From: RGIG5612 sp964579345
Lineage (GTDB): Bacteria > Bacillota > Clostridia > Lachnospirales > Lachnospiraceae
Length of the DNA stretch: 17,261 nucleotides
Assembly (NCBI GenBank): GCA_964579345.1
Contig: CAZOHB010000042.1
Span: forward strand, 1 to 17,261
Direction: 5' to 3'
The notes beneath the pieces were generated by a model. That model was not told the origin of the DNA. It saw only the letters and a program-made list of their open reading frames with translations, and searched no databases. Below are positions 6,770 to 13,253 of the stretch, in pieces. The position numbers and the translations under genes are program-made. Each line of letters starts with the position of its first letter. Positions within the stretch are counted from its first letter, which is position 1.

Positions 6770-7615
6770 ATGAAGAAGAAAATCAGCAGCATCATTATCA
6801 GCGGACTGCTTGCGATAACAGTTGTGTTTGCACTGGCAGCATGCGGCGGAAACAGCGGCGGAGAAGCTGCTCCGGCCGGCAGCGGCGCAGCACCTGCAAA
6901 GATAACAAAAGTTGTTATGGGTATTGATCCGGAGTATCCTCCGTTCTCTTATCTTGGAGATACCGGCGAGTATTCAGGATTTGATATCGAGATCTGCCAG
7001 GCGGCTTGTGATAAGCTTGGTATCGAACTGGAGATTTTCGAATTAAACTGGGACAACAGGTATATCCAGCTTGACGCGAATGAGTGCGACTTTATCTGGT
7101 CAGGAATGACGATCGAGGAAACTGCGATACAAAAGGGATACGTTATTTCTGAGCCTTACTTTGACAATTCACAGGTGCTTCTTGTGAAGGCTGACAGCGG
7201 TATTCAGTCATCAGCAGATCTTGCAGGTAAAGACGTTGCTGTTCAGCTTGGAACAAGCGGAGACAAGCTCCTGAGCGAAGATCTTGCAGATCTTGCTGCA
7301 ACATTTAACAGTATCGTCAGATGCGACAGCTTCCTGAAATGCTTTACAGAGCTTGACGGAAATGCTGTAGAAGCGGTATTGGTTGATTATCCGGTTGCGA
7401 ACGCATATATCAAAGAGCATGATGGTTTTGTTATTCTTGATGAAGAGATGGGCGGCGAGCAGTACGGCATCTGCTTCCGTTCGAATGACCAGGCACTCTG
7501 CGATATGATCGAAGCTGCAGTTGCAGAACTCGTAGCTGACGGAACCTATCAGCAGATCGCTGAAAGCAAAGAGGAATACAAGGAACTTATTCCGAACCTT
7601 ATCTTTTTACAGTAA
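6770..7615 (+). CDS. ABC importer amino-acid-binding lipoprotein (SBP family 3)
   Basis: This is the solute-binding lipoprotein of a polar amino acid uptake system, anchored outside the cytoplasmic membrane. A lipoprotein signal spans residues 1-24 (KKK, hydrophobic core, lipobox LAAC with lipidated Cys25), followed by a Gly/Ala/Ser-rich linker and the family-3 fold opening with GIDPEYPPFSY at 51-61. I chose ATG 6770 rather than an in-frame TTG at 6746, because AGAGGAAG lies just upstream of the ATG and the signal peptide then begins normally. The Asp that usually binds the ligand amino group is present (D206 in VDYPVANAY). The Arg that usually binds the alpha-carboxylate, found in a TITxER-type motif, seems to be missing: the segment reads GMTIEETAIQKGY at 112-124. 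The ligand may therefore be unusual. It is the first gene of a four-gene unit, and a hairpin after it may set its expression above the permease. Confidence 0.9.
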   Translation: MKKKISSIIISGLLAITVVFALAACGGNSGGEAAPAGSGAAPAKITKVVMGIDPEYPPFSYLGDTGEYSGFDIEICQAACDKLGIELEIFELNWDNRYIQLDANECDFIWSGMTIEETAIQKGYVISEPYFDNSQVLLVKADSGIQSSADLAGKDVAVQLGTSGDKLLSEDLADLAATFNSIVRCDSFLKCFTELDGNAVEAVLVDYPVANAYIKEHDGFVILDEEMGGEQYGICFRSNDQALCDMIEAAVAELVADGTYQQIAESKEEYKELIPNLIFLQ

Positions 7616-7638
7616 TCGAGTCATCATTCATTCAGGTT

Positions 7639-7661
7639 GGAAGGTGCATTATGCGCCTTCC
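7639..7661 (+). terminator. Hairpin between binding protein and permease (partial terminator or mRNA stabiliser)
   Basis: GGAAGGTGC at 7639-7647 pairs with GCGCCTTCC at 7653-7661, nine pairs including one wobble. A moderately T-rich stretch with no pure T-run follows. Such elements commonly let the binding protein be made in excess over the membrane components. Confidence 0.55.
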
Positions 7662-7690
7662 GGCCTTTATCTTTGTTTATGAGGTAAATT

Positions 7691-8338
7691 ATGTCAATCT
7701 GGACCATGATCGGATTAATGGCGGAAGGTTTCGGAAAAACCTGTGCCATTTTCTTTCTAACACTTTTATTCTCACTGCCTTTGGGAATGGTCGTTGCGCT
7801 TCTTCGTATGAGCAAGTCCAAGATCGTTTCCAATATTGTCAGATTTATTATTTCCATACTCAGGGGAACGCCGCTTCTGCTGCAGATACTGGCCGTAACA
7901 TATGGACCTCATTATCTGTTCGGGGCGGATGTGTCTAAAAACAAACTGATCCCGGTCGTCATCGCTTTCGCGATCAATTATGCCGCTTATTTTGCGGAGA
8001 TCTACAGAGGCGGAATCGAATCCATGGCCATCGGTCAGTATGAGGCAGCCGGCGTGCTCGGCTATTCCAGGTTCCAGACCTTTATGCACATTATCCTGCC
8101 GCAGGTGATCAAGCGGATCATGCCAAGTATCACCAACGAGATCGTAACACTGGTTAAGGATACCTCACTTGCATTTGCCGTTTCCTATCAGGAAATGTTC
8201 ACAATCGGCAAGCAGATCGCAAATTCACAGACCAGCTTTATGCCGTTCCTGGTAGCAGGTGTGTTCTATTATGTTTTTAATGCCATTGTTGATTTCGCGA
8301 TGGCAAGGGTCGAGAAAAAACTGAATTATTATCAATAA
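7691..8338 (+). CDS. Amino acid ABC transporter permease (HisM/GlnP family)
   Basis: This is an inner-membrane permease of the MetI-like fold, forming the channel of the importer, probably as a homodimer because only one permease is encoded. The 215-residue protein has about five hydrophobic segments. It carries the cytoplasmic EAA loop that docks the ATPase at roughly residues 109-125 (IESMAIGQYEAAGVLG), followed by the family's HIILPQ. RGTPLLLQ near residues 58-65 is another hallmark of the polar amino acid family. The ATG is preceded by GAGG at 7681-7684. It lies between the binding protein and the ATPase, the usual order for this transporter type. Confidence 0.92.
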   Translation: MSIWTMIGLMAEGFGKTCAIFFLTLLFSLPLGMVVALLRMSKSKIVSNIVRFIISILRGTPLLLQILAVTYGPHYLFGADVSKNKLIPVVIAFAINYAAYFAEIYRGGIESMAIGQYEAAGVLGYSRFQTFMHIILPQVIKRIMPSITNEIVTLVKDTSLAFAVSYQEMFTIGKQIANSQTSFMPFLVAGVFYYVFNAIVDFAMARVEKKLNYYQ

Positions 8339-8354
8339 GATCAGGAGCGATAAC

Positions 8355-9113
8355 ATGATACTGGAAATGACAAATATCAAAAAATCCTTTGGGGAAAATG
8401 AAGTGCTGAAAGATATCAGCATGCATGTGGATAAAGGGGAAGTGGTCAGCATCATCGGACCGAGCGGATCCGGAAAGAGTACGCTCCTTCGCTGCGCGAC
8501 TTTTCTGGAGACGATCGACTCGGGAAAGATCAGTTATATGGAAAAAGATGCAGCCGCAACAGATGAAAGCGGAAAAGCCGTTTATATTCACCATAAAGAG
8601 CTGAACGAAATGAAGAGTTATTTCGGACTGGTCTTCCAGCAGTTCCATCTGTTCCCGCATTATTCGGTCCTTAAGAACATAATGGACGCGCCGGTCAAGG
8701 TACAGAAAAGACCGAAAGAAGAGGTGCACAAAGAAGCGTTGGAACTTTTGGATAAAATGGGGCTGACGGGAAGAGGCGACGCCTATCCCTGCCAGCTTTC
8801 AGGAGGGCAGCAGCAGAGAGTTGCCATCGCCCGTGCGCTGGCGATGAAGCCGGAAATCCTCTTTTTTGATGAGCCGACCAGTGCGCTGGATCCCGAGCTT
8901 ACCGGCGAGGTTCTGAAAGTCATTAAGCAGCTTGCGGAAGAGAAGATGACAATGGTCGTTGTTACCCACGAAATGCCGTTTGCAAGAGCTGTCAGCAACC
9001 GGGTGATTTTTATGGACGGCGGTGTTATAGTAGAGCAGGGCGATCCGGAAGAGGTGTTCGGAAACCCGACGCAGGAGAGAACAAAACTGTTCCTTCAGAA
9101 TTATCAGAAGTAA
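8355..9113 (+). CDS. Amino acid ABC transporter ATPase (HisP/GlnQ family)
   Basis: This is the cytoplasmic ATPase that powers the importer. Walker A is GPSGSGKS at residues 35-42, the Q-loop is in GLVFQQFHLFPH, the signature is LSGGQQQR, Walker B is ILFFDEPTSALDPE, and the switch histidine is in VVTHEM. The length of 252 residues is typical of the family, whose members serve polar amino acids. AGGAG at 8343-8347 precedes the ATG, and the gene starts 16 bases after the permease stop. The stop is 17 bases before the racemase ATG, so all four genes are likely one unit. Confidence 0.95.
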   Translation: MILEMTNIKKSFGENEVLKDISMHVDKGEVVSIIGPSGSGKSTLLRCATFLETIDSGKISYMEKDAAATDESGKAVYIHHKELNEMKSYFGLVFQQFHLFPHYSVLKNIMDAPVKVQKRPKEEVHKEALELLDKMGLTGRGDAYPCQLSGGQQQRVAIARALAMKPEILFFDEPTSALDPELTGEVLKVIKQLAEEKMTMVVVTHEMPFARAVSNRVIFMDGGVIVEQGDPEEVFGNPTQERTKLFLQNYQK

Positions 9114-9130
9114 ACAATTACATTTTGAAA

Positions 9131-9973
9131 ATGAAAACGAATATTGATCAAACGTATCAGTATATGATTATGGATCCGACCGGGAATATCACTGCGCTTG
9201 TGGAAAGCTGCGTGGAGATATCCCGGCAGCCTTTTATTGCGGGAAAAATCATGGAAAAACATCCGGAGGTGGAGCAGGTCGGTTTTGTCGATCTGTCCGG
9301 TTCGTTGGAGGATTCCGTACAGGCAAGGCTTCGGATGGCGGGCGGAGAGTTTTGCGGCAACGCATCGATGTGTACGGCGGTTTTGTATGCAGAAAGGAAT
9401 GTTCCTTCGCATGCGGATGAACTCGAGATCTGCCTTGCCGTATCCGGCGCGGATGAGCCGGTTGCCGTGAAACTGAAGAAACCGGCAGACGGTGTTACGG
9501 AAGCCGGTGTTAAGATGCCTCGTGCGCATCAGGTTCAAACACAAACGTTGCGTTTTCAGAATATAGAGGCGGAGATTCCGCTTGTTTCAATGCAGGGAAT
9601 TTCCCATCTGATCATTGAAGAGAGCTCACCGTTTTCTTTCCTGAAGCAGGATCATGCTGCGGCGGAAGAGGCGGTCAGGAATTGGTGCAGCGCGCTTTCT
9701 GCCGGAGGACTGGGGCTTATGTTTCTTTCGGGAAAGGCTCCTGAACTGAATCTGGTGCCGCTGGTTTATATCCCGGAGAGCGGAACCGTCTTTTGGGAAA
9801 ATTCCTGCGGAAGCGGAAGTTCTGCCTGCGGAATGTATCTGGCGGAAAAAGAAAAGAAAGATGTCAGCCTGACGATTCACCAGCCCGGCGGCGTTCTCCA
9901 TGTAGAGAGCAGATTCGGCGGGGATACGGTGATGAGCGGAACTGTAAAAATTCTGGCTTCCTGCTTTTTGTAA
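9131..9973 (+). CDS. DapF-fold, CntK-like amino acid racemase (histidine racemase family candidate)
   Basis: The protein resembles cofactor-independent two-cysteine racemases/epimerases of the diaminopimelate epimerase fold. Candidate catalytic pair: C75 in GGEFCGNASM and C226 in WENSCGSGSS. The motifs fit the staphylococcal histidine racemase CntK better than DapF as I recall them: DPTGNITALV near 15-24, EQVGFVD near 48-54, VKMPRAHQV, LVYIPE before the second Cys, and IHQPGG near 249-254. DapF proper would show CGNGxR and ACGTGA. The length of 280 residues fits. ATG 9131 is chosen; a TTG at 9125 is also in frame, and no good ribosome site is seen for either, which suggests coupling to the ATPase gene 17 bases upstream. 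Linkage to an amino acid importer suggests that an imported amino acid is racemised. Histidine is the best guess, not proven. Confidence 0.75.
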   Translation: MKTNIDQTYQYMIMDPTGNITALVESCVEISRQPFIAGKIMEKHPEVEQVGFVDLSGSLEDSVQARLRMAGGEFCGNASMCTAVLYAERNVPSHADELEICLAVSGADEPVAVKLKKPADGVTEAGVKMPRAHQVQTQTLRFQNIEAEIPLVSMQGISHLIIEESSPFSFLKQDHAAAEEAVRNWCSALSAGGLGLMFLSGKAPELNLVPLVYIPESGTVFWENSCGSGSSACGMYLAEKEKKDVSLTIHQPGGVLHVESRFGGDTVMSGTVKILASCFL

Positions 9974-9979
9974 TGATAC

Positions 9980-10008
9980 TTTCTACCGGAAGCTGTTTGC
10001 TGTAAAAT
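9980..10008 (+). promoter_or_regulatory. Weak candidate promoter for the ABC exporter gene
   Basis: TAAAAT at 10003-10008 is a good -10, preceded by a poor -35 (TTTCTA at 9980-9985) at 17 bases. The predicted start would fall inside the terminator hairpin at 10009-10030, so transcripts from here would lack its 5' arm and escape termination. Confidence 0.25.
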
Positions 10009-10036
10009 GAGTGTTGCAGGCGCAAGACTCTTTTTT
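10009..10036 (+). terminator. Rho-independent terminator of the importer-racemase operon
   Basis: GAGT-G-TTGC at 10009-10017 pairs with GCAA-G-ACTC at 10022-10030 (eight pairs with one G-G mismatch, AGGC loop), followed directly by six T at 10031-10036. It ends the four-gene importer unit and separates it from the exporter gene. Confidence 0.75.
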
Positions 10037-10074
10037 GGTATCAGTTGTTTGATAAATATAACGGAGGCGAAGAT

Positions 10075-11955
10075 ATGGCACATCCGCCGCATGGGGGCCT
10101 CGGGCCCAGAGGAGCAAGAAGCTTCCTGACAGACGAAGAAAAAAAGAATATGCCGAAAGTCTCGGCTGAGCTTCTGAAACGGATCTTCAGTTATCTGAAG
10201 CCGTATCTTCTTCAGTTTATTATTGTGTTTATTACGATCCTGGCCGCAGCAGTCGTCGGGCTGTTTCCGTCGATCATCACCGGTCGGATCGTGGATGAGG
10301 CGCTGATCGGAAAAGACTGGTCTTTGCTGATCAAGCTTCTGATCGCCGCTGTCATTACACTTGCCGTTTCCCAGGCAATCTCCGTTCTGGAAAAATATAT
10401 CAATGCCTGGATCTCTCAGCGTATCATCTTTGATATGCGCAATCAGATGTATGATCATCTGCAGTATATGCCGCATTCGTTTTTTACTTCCGAGAAACAG
10501 GGAGATATCATCACGCGAATGAATACCGATATCAGCGGCGTAAGTTCGGTAATATCCGGAACCCTGCAAAGTATCGTCAGCAATATCGCGACGGTCGTCA
10601 CGACCTTGGTGGCGTTATTTACCATGAGCTGGAAACTCGCGATCGTAGGGATTATTGTGATCCCGCTGCTTGTGATCCCGACCCGGACAGTCGGCCGGAC
10701 GCGGTGGGCTCTTCTCAGCAAAAGCCAGGAAAAGACGGATGAGATGAACGAGCGGATCAATGAAACGCTGAGCGTCAGCGGCTCCCTGCTTGTGAAACTG
10801 TTTGCCCGTGAAAAGAAGGAATACGACCGTTTCGTGGAAGTCAATGAAGAAGTGACAAAGTATTCGCTGAAAGAGCAGAGAAGCGGCCAGTGGTTTCATA
10901 TGCTGATGGGCATGTTTATTCAGATCGCACCGCTCCTGATCTATTTTGCAGGCGGTCTTTTCATTATACGGAATTGGGATCCGTCACTGACCGTCGGTAC
11001 GATCACAGCGACTGTTGCGCTCGTGAACCGTCTGTACCGGCCGGTGGAGTCCCTCCTGAATATCCAGGTGGACTTTACAAGGTCTCTGGCGCTCTTTACA
11101 AGGATCTTTGACTACTTTGATAAGGAAAATACGATCGTTTCCCCGGCAGACGGCAAACAGCCGGAATTAGGCAGCAGGGATATTTGCTTTGAACATGTGG
11201 AATTTTCTTATGATCCGGAAAAGCCGCTGTTGACAGATATTGATTTCACCGTGCCCGGAGGAAAGATGTATGCCATCGTCGGCGGGTCCGGCTCCGGAAA
11301 ATCCACGGTCGTCAACCTTATCCCGAGGCTGTATGACGTAGTAGGTGGAAAAGTCACGATCGGAGGGGTCGATGTCAGGGATATCGATCTGGCATATCTG
11401 CGCAGCAATATCGGTGTCGTAACGCAGGACACCTATCTGTTCAACGGCACGATCCGTGAGAATCTGCTGTATGCCAAAGAAGACGCAACGGAGGAAGAAC
11501 TCGAAGCGGCCTGCCGGGTGGCCAATATCCACACGTTTATACAGAACCAGCCGGAAGGCTTTGATACGATCGTCGGAAACCGCGGACTGAAACTTTCGGG
11601 CGGAGAAAAGCAGCGGATCTCCATTGCAAGGGTGATCCTGAAAGATCCGAAGATCCTGATCCTGGATGAGGCCACGAGTGCCCTGGATTCCATTTCGGAA
11701 AATGCAATTCAGGATGCGCTGGAAAAGATCATGGAAGGGCGGACAAGTATCGTGATCGCCCACAGACTCTCTACGATCCTCAAAGCAGATAGGATCATCG
11801 TGATCGGCGGTGGAAAGATCGCAGAGCAGGGCACGCATGAAGAACTTCTGCAGAAAGAGGGACTTTATAAGGAACTGTATGAGACGCAGTTCCGTGCTGC
11901 GCTGGATATGGAGGCGGCGGAGCCGGAAGAGCCGGTCTTCGGTCTGACCGATTAA
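10075..11955 (+). CDS. ABC exporter half-transporter (fused membrane and ATPase domains, MsbA/LmrA type)
   Basis: This is a membrane exporter of the multidrug/lipid half-transporter type, expected to work as a dimer. The N-terminus is a short Gly/Pro-rich cytoplasmic stretch, followed by a six-helix transmembrane domain to about residue 330 and an ATPase domain. The ATPase domain has Walker A GGSGSGKST at 403-411, Q-loop VTQDTYLF, signature LSGGEKQR from residue 507, Walker B ILDEATSALD with D531/E532, and H-loop H563 in IAHRLST. I chose ATG 10075, giving 626 residues, because GGAGG lies seven bases upstream; an in-frame TTG at 10045 has no ribosome site. The coupling helix region and tail (EAAEPEEP) are unremarkable. 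No partner half-transporter is next to it, so a homodimer is likely. The substrate cannot be told from sequence. Confidence 0.9.
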   Translation: MAHPPHGGLGPRGARSFLTDEEKKNMPKVSAELLKRIFSYLKPYLLQFIIVFITILAAAVVGLFPSIITGRIVDEALIGKDWSLLIKLLIAAVITLAVSQAISVLEKYINAWISQRIIFDMRNQMYDHLQYMPHSFFTSEKQGDIITRMNTDISGVSSVISGTLQSIVSNIATVVTTLVALFTMSWKLAIVGIIVIPLLVIPTRTVGRTRWALLSKSQEKTDEMNERINETLSVSGSLLVKLFAREKKEYDRFVEVNEEVTKYSLKEQRSGQWFHMLMGMFIQIAPLLIYFAGGLFIIRNWDPSLTVGTITATVALVNRLYRPVESLLNIQVDFTRSLALFTRIFDYFDKENTIVSPADGKQPELGSRDICFEHVEFSYDPEKPLLTDIDFTVPGGKMYAIVGGSGSGKSTVVNLIPRLYDVVGGKVTIGGVDVRDIDLAYLRSNIGVVTQDTYLFNGTIRENLLYAKEDATEEELEAACRVANIHTFIQNQPEGFDTIVGNRGLKLSGGEKQRISIARVILKDPKILILDEATSALDSISENAIQDALEKIMEGRTSIVIAHRLSTILKADRIIVIGGGKIAEQGTHEELLQKEGLYKELYETQFRAALDMEAAEPEEPVFGLTD

Positions 11956-11982
11956 TAACATGCTTTTCTTTTGCCCCGGTTG

Positions 11983-11991
11983 TGATATTAT
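11983..11991 (+). promoter_or_regulatory. Candidate extended -10 promoter for the EEP gene
   Basis: TGATATTAT at 11983-11991 reads as an extended -10 (TG, one base, TATTAT) about 40 bases before the start at 12030. No convincing -35 is present. There is no terminator after the exporter gene, so read-through is also possible. Confidence 0.35.
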
Positions 11992-12029
11992 AAAAAGCAA
12001 CAAGCTCAAGAGTAATAAAGGAGCGGATC

Positions 12030-13145
12030 ATGGAAAATGCAGAGAAAAAACAAAGAAAAAGCCCGGTGAGAATCGTGTTTCGGATCATCGGAATTCTTGT
12101 TGCTGTGATTGTCGTGGCCGTACTTGCTTATGTGGGATATGCATATTTCTCATTCCATCGCATCAAAGACAGTCAGTCGCTTGAAATCTATCAGGAGACA
12201 AAAACAAAAGCGGTGAAAACAAACCGGGAGTTTGTGATCGCAAGCTATAACATCGGATTTGGCGCATACAGCGATGATTATACCTTCTTCCTGGACGGAG
12301 GTAAGGAAAGCCGCGCCCGTTCGGAGGATGCCGTTTATCAGAATATCGGCGGGGCGATGGATACACTTGCGCAGATTAAGCCGCATTTCGTGCTGCTTCA
12401 GGAAGTGGATTTTGACTCTACGCGGTCTCATCATGTGGATGAGCGGGAACTGACGAAGGATGCGATCGGCAAACTGGGAACGTTTTCCTATACCTTTGCG
12501 CAAAACTATGACAGTCCGTTCCTGATGTATCCGATTTTTAATCCGCATGGAAAAAATAAATCCGGCCTTATGACGTTCTCAAAAGCGCAGATCACGCACG
12601 CTCTCCGGAAAAGCCTTCCGATTGAAGACGGTCTTTCGAAGGTGATCGATCTGGACCGCTGCTATTCCAAGAACACGATGGATATGGAAAATGGAAAAGA
12701 ACTCGTGATTTATAATTTCCACCTTTCCGCATATACCGCAAAAGCGGAAACTGCAGAGATCCAGCTGGGGATGGTCATTCAGGATATGCAGAAAGAATAT
12801 AAGAAAGGGAATTACTGTATTGCTGGCGGAGATTTTAACCGGGACCTTCTCGGAAATTCCCCGGAGATCTTCCATACGGAGAAGCTGGAAGATAACTGGG
12901 CAAAGCCTGTAAATATGGAACTCTTTACGGAAGGGATTTCGCTGGTGGCTCCGTTCGATGAGAATAACCTTGCGGCAAGCTGCAGAAATCCGAATAAACC
13001 TTATGAAAAGGGAGATTTTGTTGTGACCGTTGACGGGTTTATGGTTTCCGCCAACGTGCAGGTGACATATGCCAATGTCTATGAAACAAATTATAAATAT
13101 TCGGATCATAATCCGGTCGTGATGAAATTCAAACTGAAACCGTAA
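12030..13145 (+). CDS. Membrane-anchored endonuclease/exonuclease/phosphatase (EEP) family protein
   Basis: The protein has the EEP fold shared by DNase I, exonuclease III and sphingomyelinase/inositol phosphatase enzymes. After a basic start, residues 14-40 form one long hydrophobic segment. This is a signal anchor, which would place the catalytic domain outside the cell. Active-site motifs are all visible: N74 in SYNIGF, E125 in LLQEVDF, D268 and N270 in GGDFNRD, and D359-H360 in SDHNP. The Mg2+ and phosphodiester chemistry is therefore probably intact. The 371-residue length fits a single domain. AAAGGAG just upstream supports the ATG at 12030. Its natural substrate (nucleic acid, phospholipid, other phosphoester) cannot be told from sequence. 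It follows the exporter by 74 bases and is stopped by the hairpin at 13199-13242. Confidence 0.85.
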   Translation: MENAEKKQRKSPVRIVFRIIGILVAVIVVAVLAYVGYAYFSFHRIKDSQSLEIYQETKTKAVKTNREFVIASYNIGFGAYSDDYTFFLDGGKESRARSEDAVYQNIGGAMDTLAQIKPHFVLLQEVDFDSTRSHHVDERELTKDAIGKLGTFSYTFAQNYDSPFLMYPIFNPHGKNKSGLMTFSKAQITHALRKSLPIEDGLSKVIDLDRCYSKNTMDMENGKELVIYNFHLSAYTAKAETAEIQLGMVIQDMQKEYKKGNYCIAGGDFNRDLLGNSPEIFHTEKLEDNWAKPVNMELFTEGISLVAPFDENNLAASCRNPNKPYEKGDFVVTVDGFMVSANVQVTYANVYETNYKYSDHNPVVMKFKLKP

Positions 13146-13174
13146 AGCGAGACCGGCATATACGATCTCTGTGG

Positions 13175-13203
13175 TTGAAAAAAATAACTGACTTGTATAA
13201 AAT
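13175..13203 (+). promoter_or_regulatory. Promoter of feoAB
   Basis: TTGAAA at 13175-13180 and TAAAAT at 13198-13203, spaced 17 bases, form a good sigma-70-type promoter (TATAAA at 13196 is an alternative -10). The predicted start, about 13210, lies inside the left arm of the terminator hairpin. I see no clear Fur-type or DtxR-type iron box around it. Confidence 0.55.
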
Positions 13204-13242
13204 ATCTTCTGCCAAAATCTTTTGGGCAGAAGATATTTTTTT
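13199..13242 (+). terminator. Long terminator hairpin between the EEP gene and feoAB
   Basis: The left arm at 13199-13217 and the right arm at 13220-13239 pair over 19 positions with one bulged G (13226) and a two-base apex that would open to a larger loop. The right arm runs into further T to 13242. The feoAB ribosome site AGAGGAA starts directly after it at 13243. The hairpin would stop transcripts coming from upstream. Confidence 0.8.
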
Positions 13243-13253
13243 AGAGGAATTTC

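Noticed and set aside
9131..9973. Annotation as diaminopimelate epimerase (dapF)
   Set aside because: The active-site contexts CGNAS and SCGSGS differ from the usual CGNGxR and ACGTGA, and many other motifs match the CntK type better.
9877..10569. A 230-codon minus-strand open frame opposite the end of the racemase gene and the start of the exporter gene
   Set aside because: It is antisense to two supported genes and a terminator. No domain or ribosome site is evident.
11961..11999. TGCTTTT / AAAAGCA inverted repeat after the exporter gene as a terminator
   Set aside because: The stem is seven mostly A-T pairs with a 25-base loop and no T-run follows. It is unlikely to terminate.
13146..13253. 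Fur or DtxR operator upstream of feoAB
   Set aside because: No good match to a GATAATGATAATCATTATC-type or TTAGGTTAGGCTAACC-type box could be found by eye; the AT-rich stretch alone is not evidence.
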